A stretch of 64,000 nucleotides of DNA, from positions 1 to 64,000 of the forward strand of contig SVFF01000005.1 in assembly GCA_015057005.1 (NCBI GenBank), read 5' to 3'. The stretch comes from Lachnospiraceae bacterium. Its GTDB lineage: Bacteria; Bacillota; Clostridia; Lachnospirales; Lachnospiraceae. The notes beneath the pieces were generated by a model that saw only the letters and a list, made by a program, of their open reading frames with translations, did no database searches and was not told where the DNA came from. Made by a program: the position numbers and the translations under genes. Positions 49,058-58,519 of this stretch are shown here, in pieces (positions within the stretch are counted from its first letter, which is position 1; every line of letters begins with the position of its first letter).

Positions 49058-50095
49058 ATGAAACTTGTTTTAGACATAGACCCCAGACCGGGCAATGCCC
49101 GAAACAGTGAGGGTTCTTTCATCCGCATGCCTGACGGCGGCATCCTGTTTGCCTACAGCCGCTACAGCAGCGATACCGCCCATGATGCGGACAGCTGCGA
49201 CATCGCGGTAATCAGATCCTTTGACGAGGGTGAGACCTGGTCAGAACCCGAGATTATCGTAGCGGCTGCCAATTACGGCGTAAAGAATGTGATGAGCGTG
49301 TCCTGCATTTATCAGCAGGACGGTCAGATCGGTGTTTATTTCCTGATTAAGGAAAATGACAGAAGCACCAATCTGGGCAGAGCAATTTCGCCCGACGGAT
49401 ATACTTTTACCTGGGAGCGCTGCACGCATGATTCCTGCAGTGCTTTTTATGTGATCAACAATGACCGCATAGAGCGTTTTGCAGACGGCAGGTTGGTGGT
49501 GCCTGCTGCCCGCCACATTATTGAGCCTGCCAGATATGAGGAGTACAGCCAGAGCGTGATCTGGGTGTCCGAAGATGATGGCAAGACTTTCCATGTGCTG
49601 CCCCACAGACTTTCCATTCCTAAGCTTACGAAGAGAGATTATGGTATGCAGGAGCCAGGCATTGTAGAGTATGAGGACGGCAGGGTGTACCTCTGGGCCA
49701 GAACCACTGCCAATTACCAGTATGAGAGCTACTCCTACGACCATATGGAAACCTTTACCGAACCCAAGCCTTCTATTTTTGCATCCCCCTGTTCTCCCAT
49801 GGAGATTGCAAAAAATTCTGAGACCGGTATCTATTATGCGATTTATAATCCTTATCCCAGTACCAGAGGTGACAGAACGCCTTTTGTAGTGCGCACCAGC
49901 AAGAATGAAGGCAAAATCTGGAGCATGCCTACTGTCATCGAAGAGGACAAGGAGAGAGGATATTGTTATCCGGCTGTGTTTTTCACCAAGGATAATGCTA
50001 TGCTCTGCGCTTATTGCCGTGGCAGCAAGGAAGATCCCAATTGCCTGGCCAGATTGGGCATCATGAAGATCGGTCTGGACGAGATGGAGGTATAA
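49058..50095 (+). CDS. BNR/sialidase-like protein (paralog of 46291-47346)
   Basis: MKLVLDIDPRPGNARNSEGSFIRMPDGGILFAYSRYS; same architecture. Confidence 0.85.
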   Translation: MKLVLDIDPRPGNARNSEGSFIRMPDGGILFAYSRYSSDTAHDADSCDIAVIRSFDEGETWSEPEIIVAAANYGVKNVMSVSCIYQQDGQIGVYFLIKENDRSTNLGRAISPDGYTFTWERCTHDSCSAFYVINNDRIERFADGRLVVPAARHIIEPARYEEYSQSVIWVSEDDGKTFHVLPHRLSIPKLTKRDYGMQEPGIVEYEDGRVYLWARTTANYQYESYSYDHMETFTEPKPSIFASPCSPMEIAKNSETGIYYAIYNPYPSTRGDRTPFVVRTSKNEGKIWSMPTVIEEDKERGYCYPAVFFTKDNAMLCAYCRGSKEDPNCLARLGIMKIGLDEMEV

Positions 50096-50098
50096 TTT

Positions 50099-50512
50099 AT
50101 GAACGGAGAACGCTATTTTGAAGAACATCCCTGGAATCGCGCCTGTGCAGCCATTGCACAGCGCAATTTGGGAAAGATTTATGAGCTTGCGATCCAAGTG
50201 GTCTGCGAAGCCGGAAAATGCGAGGAAGCTTTTGAACAGTGGCTTACAAGATGTGAGCAGCTGATCGGGGAGACTGTGGACGGAGAAGTGCTGAGAACGG
50301 AAAATGTGATCAGCCTGGTAGGTCGAACCCAAGAGTGCATTGTACGTATTTTCGTAGATGAATCCGGATTCGAAGCGACTGAAAATTTTGAAATTGTTAC
50401 AGAGAAGGCTCTTTTTGTCTGGAAACCCGGCACCAGTCTGCAGGGTAGGATTACCGGAGGATACTCCGGCACCGGTCAGAAGTTTGTCAGTGATTTGGAG
50501 GTGAAGGCATGA
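50099..50512 (+). CDS. hypothetical protein, translationally coupled to the next gene
   Basis: ORF follows sialidase-like gene by 3 bp and overlaps next start (ATGA). Confidence 0.7.
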   Translation: MNGERYFEEHPWNRACAAIAQRNLGKIYELAIQVVCEAGKCEEAFEQWLTRCEQLIGETVDGEVLRTENVISLVGRTQECIVRIFVDESGFEATENFEIVTEKALFVWKPGTSLQGRITGGYSGTGQKFVSDLEVKA

Positions 50513-51531
50513 TCAGATTAGGAATTATCAGCTTGCAGCATCCTCATTCCAGAGGAAATCACATTCCGGCCCTGAAATATATGAAGGACCGCATCACTGT
50601 CAGCGCCATTTTTGATGAGGATAAGGAGTTTGCAGCTCCCTGGGTGGAGATGTTCGGCGCGAAGTATTATGCCACCAGAGATGAACTGCTGGCAGACCCC
50701 GAGATTGACGCAGTCCTGATCACTTCCACCAACGATCATCACGCAGAGGATGCTATTGCAGCAGCCAATGCGGGAAAAGACATTTTTGGTGATAAACCTG
50801 TTATTATTGATACCAAAGACGGTCAGTGTCTGATCGACGCAGTAAAAGCAAATAACGTAAAGTACATGACTACTTTCCCGGTGCGCTTTAATGAGGCGGT
50901 GCTGGAGACCAAGCGCGCCATAGAGGCTGGAGAATTCGGCCAGATACTGGCAGTAGTGGGCACCAATCACGGTTCCATGTATGAACCCGGATGCCCCGAT
51001 TGGGTGAAGGATCCTGCCAAGAATGGTGGTGGCTGTATCATCGACCATACCGTACATGTAGCTGATATCATGCGCTGGTTTACCGGGCAGGAGTTTGCAA
51101 CAGTGCGGGCGGAGGCCAGACATGCACTGCATCCTGACATTGTTGCCGAAGATATTGCGGTAATGCACGGCACCATGACCGGCGGCACTCTGTTCCAGAT
51201 CGATGCATCCTGGTCCCGCAGACCCGAGAATCCTCAGTGGGGAGACGTGACCATTCGTGTGGTAGGAGAGAAGAGGACTGCCTGGCTGGACATTTACAAC
51301 AATCAGCGTCTGGAAATGTATATTGACGATCAGCTGGAGATGCACTATCCCAATCTGGTGGCCAAGGAACACGGTGATATTTTCGATGATTACATTGATG
51401 CCTGTGAAAAGGGAACTCCCATGATCAATGCAGGCGTGGTGGACGGCGTGCGTGCTGTGGAATTGGCTGCAGCAGCGTATGAGTCCCTGGAAAAGGGCGA
51501 GACCGTTGAAGTAAAACGCTGTCAGGGATAG
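50509..51531 (+). CDS. Gfo/Idh/MocA family oxidoreductase
   Basis: DAVLITSTNDHHAEDAIAAANAGKDIFGDKPVI, GGGCIIDHTVHVADIMRWFTG. Confidence 0.93.
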   Translation: MIRLGIISLQHPHSRGNHIPALKYMKDRITVSAIFDEDKEFAAPWVEMFGAKYYATRDELLADPEIDAVLITSTNDHHAEDAIAAANAGKDIFGDKPVIIDTKDGQCLIDAVKANNVKYMTTFPVRFNEAVLETKRAIEAGEFGQILAVVGTNHGSMYEPGCPDWVKDPAKNGGGCIIDHTVHVADIMRWFTGQEFATVRAEARHALHPDIVAEDIAVMHGTMTGGTLFQIDASWSRRPENPQWGDVTIRVVGEKRTAWLDIYNNQRLEMYIDDQLEMHYPNLVAKEHGDIFDDYIDACEKGTPMINAGVVDGVRAVELAAAAYESLEKGETVEVKRCQG

Positions 51532-51623
51532 AACAGAGTCAGATATGGACAGAAATGTGCCAGAGATGAAATAATCCTTGGGATTCAACATTGTCACAGA
51601 TAATAGCAGGAGGAATGGAAAAT

Positions 51624-54600
51624 ATGTTGTATAAAAAGAACAACGCCCCCAAATTGTCTCAGGAATTATTTGAAAATCCCACCTCCGAATACCGTGGCAC
51701 CCCTTTCTGGGGCTGGAATTGTGAACTTAAGCGGGAAGAATTGGAGTGGCAGCTGGAAAACTTTAAGAAGATGGGATTCGGCGGTGCCCACATGCACGTG
51801 CGCACCGGTATGTCCACCCCCTACTTAAGCGACGAATTCATGGACCTGATCAAGGCTTGCGTGGAGAAGGCTAAAAGTGAAAACATGCTGGCCTGGCTTT
51901 ACGACGAGGACCGCTGGCCCTCCGGAGCAGCGGGAGGACTGGTGACCAAAGAGAAAAAGTATCGGGGAAGATATCTTTTGTTTACTCCCACTCCTTATCA
52001 AAAAGCAGAAGAAGAAACCATCTGTGACCAAGGTACTTCTGCAGGAGCAGGAAGGGCAGAAAACGGAACCTTGCTTTGCTGCTATGATGTGCATCTTAAT
52101 AAAAGAGGGTATTTGCTGGATTGGAAGGTCATCGGTGAGGAGGAGGCAGCAGTCCATGAGAAGTGGTATGCTTATCTGGAACTGATGGCGCCCAGCCCCT
52201 GGTACAACAATCAGGCTTATGTAAATACGCTGGATAAGGCGGCCATGGACCGCTTTATTGAGATTACCTACGAGGCCTACAACAGGACTATTTCGGATGA
52301 ATTTGGCAAAGCCGTTCCTGCTATTTTTACGGATGAGCCCCAGTTTGTGCGCAAGACCACTTTGAAATTTGCTACAGAGAAAGCGGATGTGGTGCTGCCA
52401 TGGACGGACGATCTGCCGGAAACCTTTGGGGCGGTCTACGGGGGTGAAGATTTGCTGGCCGGCGTGCCGGAACTGATCTGGGACCGGGCGGACGGCAGTG
52501 TTTCCGCACTTCGCTATCACTATCACGATCATGTGTGTGAGCGTTTTACGAAAGCTTTTGCAGACAACTGCGGAACCTGGTGCAGGGAACACGGTTTGGC
52601 TTTGACAGGGCACATGATGAATGAGCAGACCCTGCGCTCCCAAACCAACGCTTTGGGAGAAGCCATGCGGGCATATCGGGGCTTTGATCTTCCCGGTGTG
52701 GACATGATTTATGGACGAATGGAGTATAATACCGTTAAACAGGCCCAATCGGCAGCCCATCAATATGACAGGGAAGGTCTGCTCAGTGAGCTTTACGGCG
52801 TAACCGACTGGGATTTTGATTTCCGGGACTATAAGTTCCACGGAGACTGGCAGACGGCCCTGGGCGTCACGGTACGTGTGCCTCATCTGTCCTGGGTGTC
52901 CATGGGCGGGGAGGCCAAGAGGGACTGCCCGGCTTCCATCAACTATCACTCCCCCTGGTGGGAGAAATATCATCTGGTGGAGGATTATTTTGCCAGAGCG
53001 GCCACCGCGCTGACCAGAGGCAAGCCTCTGGTGAGAGTGGGCGTGATCCATCCCATTGAAAGTTTCTGGCTCCATTTCGGACCGGCGGAGCAGACAGCCC
53101 TGATTCGTGAACAGCTGGATGAAAATTTCAAGAATATAACAGAATGGCTGCTTTTCGGCGGCATTGATTTTGATTTTATCAGCGAATCTCTGCTGCCCGA
53201 CTTGTGCGGTGAGGGAACGGCTCCGCTGAAAGTGGGAGCTATGGAGTACGATGTGGTCCTGGTGCCCGGTTGTGAGACGCTGCGCTCTACCACATTGGAG
53301 AGACTGGAGGCTTTTGCGGCAGCAGGCGGCCGCCTGATTTTTGTGGGAGAAGCCCCCGCTTTGACGGATGCACTGCCTGGCAAAAGAGGTGCAGCATTGG
53401 CGGAGCGGACGGAGCTGATTTCCTGGAGCCGTTTCGCACTGCTTCAGGCTCTGGAGCCTGTGCGCATGGTGGAAATACGCAATGGGGCAGGCGCTCTTAC
53501 GGACAATCTGCTGTGCAATCTGCGTCAGGATGGTGCGGGACGCTGGCTGTTTGTTGCCTGCGGCAAAAATATTTATAATAAGGATATGCCGGGCTTCCAG
53601 GATCTGCGGATCCGTCTTGCGGGGCGTTTCAAAGCAGTAGTATATGACACCGCAAATGGTGGGACCAAAGAGGTGGAGCAGTGCCTGAAAGGCAATGCCA
53701 CGGAGATTTCTTATCGGTTGTACGATTATGACAGTTTGCTTTTGTGGCTGGAGCCTGTGGATGAGAAGTTATCATGTGGTGCAAAGGATGTGTCAAGTGC
53801 CAAGGGGCAAACATTGGGTGACACAGGAAAGATATCGTGGGGGAAAACAGCGGACCAGGCAAGAAAAGTGCCGACGGAAATTGCCGGGGAGGCAAAGGGA
53901 GCCAGAACACTTCCTGTTCCCTCTACAGTCCCCTACACTTTAAGTGAGCCCAATGCACTGTTATTGGATCAGGCAGAGTATGCTTTGGATGAGGCCCTTT
54001 GGGCAGAATGTGACGGTCAAGTGGTGACAGAGGAAATCCTGCGCCTGGACGATGCCTGCCGCGTACATCTGGGGTGGCAGAGCCGCAGGACCAGCATGGC
54101 CCAGCCCTGGGCTGTGGAAGAGGAGCCCATCACTCACACCATACACCTGCGCTTCCGCATTCAGTCGGAAATTGCCTATGAAGGTGCGCTGCTTGCCATA
54201 GAAGAAGCAGAGAAGCTGAAACTGAAATGGAACGGTAAGGAAATTGACAATACTGTGATTGGCTGGTACGCAGACAAGGCCATCAAGACTGTGGCTTTGC
54301 CAACGATAGAAGTGGGTGAGAATGTGCTGGAGGCAGATATTCCCTTTGGGAAACGCACCGCAGTAGAATGGGCGTATCTGCTGGGGGATTTCGGCGTGGA
54401 GATAAGCGGCAGAAGTACAAGGATCGTGGCAGCCCGCAAGGAACTTTCCTTCGACAGTATTACAACCCAGGGCCTGCCTTTTTACACCGGCAATATCACT
54501 TACCACATCCCTGTGGAAACCGGAGGCGGTCAAGTGACAGTAAAATCCAAGCGCTACAGAGGATCCCTTCAGACCATTGCCATGGATGGCGGCAAAGAGA

Positions 54601-54839
54601 TTCCCATGATCGCCTCTCCTTATGAAGTGAGCATGGGAGAGCCTGATGCCGGCAGACATACTGTAGACATTACACTGTACGGTCATCGCCGTAATGGTTT
54701 CGGACCGCTGCATTTGGCCAATCCCAAGGACAGGGATGTAGGACCCTTTGCATGGCGTTCTGATGGAGACCGTTGGACTTATGATTATATGCTCTGTGAA
54801 GTGGGTGTGCTGAACACACCGGTGATCACGGAAATCTAG
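51624..54839 (+). CDS. GH106-like glycosyl hydrolase (paralog of 42979-46140)
   Basis: MLYKKNNAPKLSQELFENPTSEYRGTPFWGWNCELKREELEWQLENFKKMGFGGAHMHVRTGMSTPYLSDEFM. Confidence 0.78.
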   Translation: MLYKKNNAPKLSQELFENPTSEYRGTPFWGWNCELKREELEWQLENFKKMGFGGAHMHVRTGMSTPYLSDEFMDLIKACVEKAKSENMLAWLYDEDRWPSGAAGGLVTKEKKYRGRYLLFTPTPYQKAEEETICDQGTSAGAGRAENGTLLCCYDVHLNKRGYLLDWKVIGEEEAAVHEKWYAYLELMAPSPWYNNQAYVNTLDKAAMDRFIEITYEAYNRTISDEFGKAVPAIFTDEPQFVRKTTLKFATEKADVVLPWTDDLPETFGAVYGGEDLLAGVPELIWDRADGSVSALRYHYHDHVCERFTKAFADNCGTWCREHGLALTGHMMNEQTLRSQTNALGEAMRAYRGFDLPGVDMIYGRMEYNTVKQAQSAAHQYDREGLLSELYGVTDWDFDFRDYKFHGDWQTALGVTVRVPHLSWVSMGGEAKRDCPASINYHSPWWEKYHLVEDYFARAATALTRGKPLVRVGVIHPIESFWLHFGPAEQTALIREQLDENFKNITEWLLFGGIDFDFISESLLPDLCGEGTAPLKVGAMEYDVVLVPGCETLRSTTLERLEAFAAAGGRLIFVGEAPALTDALPGKRGAALAERTELISWSRFALLQALEPVRMVEIRNGAGALTDNLLCNLRQDGAGRWLFVACGKNIYNKDMPGFQDLRIRLAGRFKAVVYDTANGGTKEVEQCLKGNATEISYRLYDYDSLLLWLEPVDEKLSCGAKDVSSAKGQTLGDTGKISWGKTADQARKVPTEIAGEAKGARTLPVPSTVPYTLSEPNALLLDQAEYALDEALWAECDGQVVTEEILRLDDACRVHLGWQSRRTSMAQPWAVEEEPITHTIHLRFRIQSEIAYEGALLAIEEAEKLKLKWNGKEIDNTVIGWYADKAIKTVALPTIEVGENVLEADIPFGKRTAVEWAYLLGDFGVEISGRSTRIVAARKELSFDSITTQGLPFYTGNITYHIPVETGGGQVTVKSKRYRGSLQTIAMDGGKEIPMIASPYEVSMGEPDAGRHTVDITLYGHRRNGFGPLHLANPKDRDVGPFAWRSDGDRWTYDYMLCEVGVLNTPVITEI

Positions 54840-54869
54840 GTTGTTTTATAAGTTTGCTTGAAATATGAG

Positions 54870-54909
54870 AAGCAAGTTGAGATTTGTGTTTGATCTTAAC
54901 TTGCTTTTT
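54870..54909 (+). terminator. intrinsic terminator of the GH106-like operon
   Basis: AAGCAAGTTgAGAT...ATCTtAACTTGCTT-TTT. Confidence 0.8.
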
Positions 54910-54916
54910 GTATTGA

Positions 54917-55098
54917 GGAAAAGCATCTGAAATCTCTCGAATTCTTCAATTCATCTGCTGAAAATTCATAAAAAACACCAGAAAAGCATCTGAAATCCCG
55001 CAAACTCATCAAATCGTCCGCTGAAAGTTCAGTAAAAAGCATCAGAAAAGCATCTGAAACCTGCCAAACTTTTCCTGAAGTCTGCTGAAAACACAACA
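54917..55098 (+). repeat. about 63-bp tandem repeat x3
   Basis: gaaaagcatctgaaa(t/c)c recurs with 63-64 bp spacing, each unit with a ctgctgaaa segment. Confidence 0.85.
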
Positions 55099-55160
55099 GA
55101 TTAATGTTGGAATTCTGCGATTCATTTTATATATGATTTGTACGTAAAAATAGCTTTAAC

Positions 55161-55210
55161 TTGACAAAACTATCATACTGGAATATAGTAGTTCTGTGCA
55201 GAACCACTAT
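55161..55210 (+). promoter_or_regulatory. consensus promoter with operator-like inverted repeat over the -10
   Basis: TTGACA-17-TATAGT; ATAGTaGTTCTG-tg-CAGAACcACTAT at 55185-55210. Confidence 0.75.
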
Positions 55211-55336
55211 GTCGCAAGGGGGCGCGTGACGAAAATAAATCAAAATGGAGCAGAGGTAGGAACTTTATTTTGGAATTGTATTTCCGGAAAGAAAAAAGTA
55301 TAATTTAAGCAAATATTATGGAGATATTAAAGTAAA

Positions 55337-56053
55337 ATGTTCTTTTGGATCATTGCAACAATAAGTGCTTTTTTTGTAAAGGGTCTATGTGGCTTTGCCA
55401 ATACATTAGTCTTTACAACAATCTTAAGTTTCGGAAACAATAATGTTAATATTTCGCCGGTTGAATTGCTGTTAGGCTATCCAACGAATATTATTTTAGC
55501 TTGGAAAGAACGAAAATCAATTAAGTGGAGTGTGTGTTTACCGTTAGCATTATTGGTAATTATAGGTGCTGTTCCCGGAGCATTGTTCTTGAAGAATGCA
55601 AATACAAGCCTTATTAAAATGATTTTTGGTGTGGTTATTGTTTTTATCGGTTTGGAAATGTTATTAAGAGAATTTCAAACAAAGAAGACAAAGCCATCAA
55701 AAGCTGTATTGGTAATGATTGGTGTTCTTTCCGGTCTGTTATGCGGGTTATACGGAATTGGCGCGTTGCTTGGCGCGTATGTAAACAGAGTTGCTGAAAA
55801 CAGCAGTTCTTTTAAAGCAAATATTTGTGTTGTATTTTTGATTGACAACACATTTCGGATAATATTATATGGCGTATGGGGGATCATTACTTTTAATATA
55901 CTGAAACAAGTAATCATCCTTATTCCTTTTATGTTTATAGGTTTATCTCTCGGAATGATCAGCGGGAAGTTTTTAGATGAAAAAATCATTAAAAAAACAG
56001 TGGTTATTATGCTGATAATATCAGGCGCGGCGTTGATATTGAATAGTTTGTAA
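55337..56053 (+). CDS. TauE/SafE family sulfite exporter-like membrane protein
   Basis: FFVKGLCGFANTLVFTTIL, ISPVELLLGYPTNIILAWKERKSIKW, LSGLLCGLYGIGALLGAYV. Confidence 0.88.
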   Translation: MFFWIIATISAFFVKGLCGFANTLVFTTILSFGNNNVNISPVELLLGYPTNIILAWKERKSIKWSVCLPLALLVIIGAVPGALFLKNANTSLIKMIFGVVIVFIGLEMLLREFQTKKTKPSKAVLVMIGVLSGLLCGLYGIGALLGAYVNRVAENSSSFKANICVVFLIDNTFRIILYGVWGIITFNILKQVIILIPFMFIGLSLGMISGKFLDEKIIKKTVVIMLIISGAALILNSL

Positions 56054-56105
56054 ATCTCAATGCAAGGTGGGATAAAGACGAAACCAATTAGTGGAGGAAG
56101 ATAGA

Positions 56106-56660
56106 ATGAACCTGTTTGAACAAATACAAAATTATAAAGCTCTGAACCAACAGGAAGAATGTGACAAAGCACAAATGCTGCAGTTTATGCGGTGTAATCG
56201 CAATTTTCTGGAGCGTGAGAATCTGATTGCACATTTTACAGCTTCCATGTGGACGGTGAACAAAGAAAAAACCAAGATTCTGATGGTACACCACAATATC
56301 TACAATTCCTGGTCGTGGATCGGCGGACATGCAGATGGAGAGGAAGATTTATGTGCAGTAGCATTGAAGGAACTGCAGGAAGAAACGGGTGTAAAACATG
56401 CCCGGCTGGTCAGTGAAGATATTTTGAGTCTGGAAACTTTGACAGTAGGTGGACATATCCGCAAAGGAATTTGGGTTCCGGGTCATTTGCATTTTAACCT
56501 TACTTATCTGGCAGAAGCAGACGAAAATGAGGAATTGACTGCACAAGAAGGGGAAAATACTGCAGTGCAGTGGTGGTCTTTTGAGGACGCTTTAAAAGCT
56601 TCTGCGGAACCCTGGATGGTAGAGAATATTTATAAAAAGCTGATTGAGAGAAGCCGATAA
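56106..56660 (+). CDS. NUDIX hydrolase
   Basis: GGHADGEEDLCAVALKELQEETG Nudix box. Confidence 0.93.
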   Translation: MNLFEQIQNYKALNQQEECDKAQMLQFMRCNRNFLERENLIAHFTASMWTVNKEKTKILMVHHNIYNSWSWIGGHADGEEDLCAVALKELQEETGVKHARLVSEDILSLETLTVGGHIRKGIWVPGHLHFNLTYLAEADENEELTAQEGENTAVQWWSFEDALKASAEPWMVENIYKKLIERSR

Positions 56661-56686
56661 GCTGAAGCTGTTTGGGAGGTAATCAG

Positions 56687-57541
56687 ATGAGTGAAACAAA
56701 GGTGATTTTTTGTTCTGATGTCCACTTGTGTCATCTGGATTGGTATGGGCGTTCTTCTGCTGACCGCATGGAGAATATGATTGATACTTTTAATCGGTTA
56801 TTTGAGGAGAATCCCTATGAAAAGATTGTCTTTTTAGGGGATTATTCCCTGGATTTTTGGAAATGGGATATAGGAGGTTCTGTGTTGCGTGAGGGCGTTA
56901 GTAATACAGACAATTTTGTAAAGCATTATGCCAAGCGCCTGAAAGCAGATTATTATATGGCACCGGGAAATCATGATTTGTATGGCTATGAAAGTTGGAA
57001 GAAAATCACAGGCACTGACAGGGATGATGCTTTTGTGGTGGGAGGATATTTGATTATTTCCTGTGATAATTTTTCCGGTGTTCTGGATCCGGATTTTCAC
57101 AGTGATGGGATATACACACCTACCAAACTGGAATTTATTCGGGAAAAGATGGCAGAATATCCGGAACTGCCGGTGATCCTGTGCGGACATTTTTTTGATA
57201 AAACAAAAGAGCCGGAAGCGTTTTTTGAGTTTTTAAAACAGGAAAAAAGAATTACGCTGTTAATTTGCGGACATGATCATGTTGTTGCAATCGAAGATTT
57301 GGGTGAAAGAGCCGGAAATGTCAGCATATATCATGATGGGCACTATTCCTATTCCGGCATAGAACATGACGGGACGCCTGAATTTATGTGGGGATTCTGT
57401 GAAGCTGTTCTTAGTGACGAGGGGATTGAAATCGCTTATGTTGAGCTTGCCAATACCATTATGGTTCAGGATATTCCGATGGAACATACCTATAGGGAGC
57501 GGCAGAGAAGATTTTTCAGAAGAAGAGATTTGGAATCTTGA
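56687..57541 (+). CDS. metallophosphoesterase
   Basis: FCSDVHLCH, FLGDYSLDFW, APGNHDLYG, CGHDHV. Confidence 0.9.
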   Translation: MSETKVIFCSDVHLCHLDWYGRSSADRMENMIDTFNRLFEENPYEKIVFLGDYSLDFWKWDIGGSVLREGVSNTDNFVKHYAKRLKADYYMAPGNHDLYGYESWKKITGTDRDDAFVVGGYLIISCDNFSGVLDPDFHSDGIYTPTKLEFIREKMAEYPELPVILCGHFFDKTKEPEAFFEFLKQEKRITLLICGHDHVVAIEDLGERAGNVSIYHDGHYSYSGIEHDGTPEFMWGFCEAVLSDEGIEIAYVELANTIMVQDIPMEHTYRERQRRFFRRRDLES

Positions 57542-57599
57542 ATTTGCAGAAAAGAATATAGACGAAAGGAATAGTCGAGGCAAAGTCGGCTCGACGAAG

Positions 57600-58331
57600 A
57601 TGAATATGAAACTTACAATTGCAGGGGCAGGCCATGGGGTGCCTGAATGTCACAGATTTTGCACTTCTCTTTTTTTACAAGTGGGTGAAAATACATATAT
57701 TTTTGATGCCGGAGCACCGATTTCTGCATTGCTTGAACGACTTGATATACCTCATGGAAGTGTCAAAGGTGTCTTTATTACGCACGCCCATGCAGATCAT
57801 TTGAACGGTCTGCCTGCATTCTGCTCTGAGTTGATGTGGTGGCCGGGATACGATGATTGTGCCCCGATTTTCTGTTATCCGGAGCAGAAGTGTATAGATG
57901 CTGTAAATAATTGGATTGAAACTCTGCTTGAATCTACAATCAGACAATCCCTGCAAAGCAAGGTCTATGCGGAGGGTGTCATTTTTGACGACGGTGTGAT
58001 ACGCGTTAGCGCATTGAGAAACAACCACTCAAACATTTCGTATTCATTCAAGGTTGAGGCAGAAGGGAAAACTCTATTTTTCTCGGGAGATCTTGGATAC
58101 GGGTTCGGTGAATATCTCGGTCTTCTTGGTGATGATATTTACGATCTTGTGGTTTGCGAGGGCGCGCATCATGATCCCGGCACTGTAAATGATATCCTTG
58201 CAAAAACACCTGCAAAGCGTCTTGTCATTAACCATATAAATCCGGAAAGGGAGCCCTATTTACGCAAATTAGAAAGCAATACAAGCTTTCCATGCTGCTT
58301 GGCGGAAGATGGTCTTCAGATTGAATTGTAA
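57600..58331 (+). CDS. MBL-fold metallohydrolase
   Basis: FITHAHADHLNGLP, FSGDLGYG; MNMKLTIAGAGHG start. Confidence 0.92.
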   Translation: MNMKLTIAGAGHGVPECHRFCTSLFLQVGENTYIFDAGAPISALLERLDIPHGSVKGVFITHAHADHLNGLPAFCSELMWWPGYDDCAPIFCYPEQKCIDAVNNWIETLLESTIRQSLQSKVYAEGVIFDDGVIRVSALRNNHSNISYSFKVEAEGKTLFFSGDLGYGFGEYLGLLGDDIYDLVVCEGAHHDPGTVNDILAKTPAKRLVINHINPEREPYLRKLESNTSFPCCLAEDGLQIEL

Positions 58332-58519
58332 TAGTTTAGGGAAGATATCACGCGGTGCGCAAGCCGTACCTGGAAAACTTCAGGGACGAGCTTCAGAAAA
58401 TTTTGAGATGCGGAGTGTTTGAGCTTCAGCATGTTTGAGCTTCAAAGTGTTTGAATCACAAGAAAAATGGAAAACTACAACAAACAAATTATTTATATAA
58501 CATTCAGGAGGAGAATATT

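Noticed and set aside
47995-49143. 382-aa antisense ORF opposite the DHDPS-family gene
   Set aside because: Shadow ORF; the plus strand encodes a clear aldolase.
49241-53075. Long antisense ORFs (363, 359 and 416 aa) opposite the sialidase-like, oxidoreductase and GH106-like genes
   Set aside because: Antisense shadows of strongly supported coding regions with no recognisable domains.
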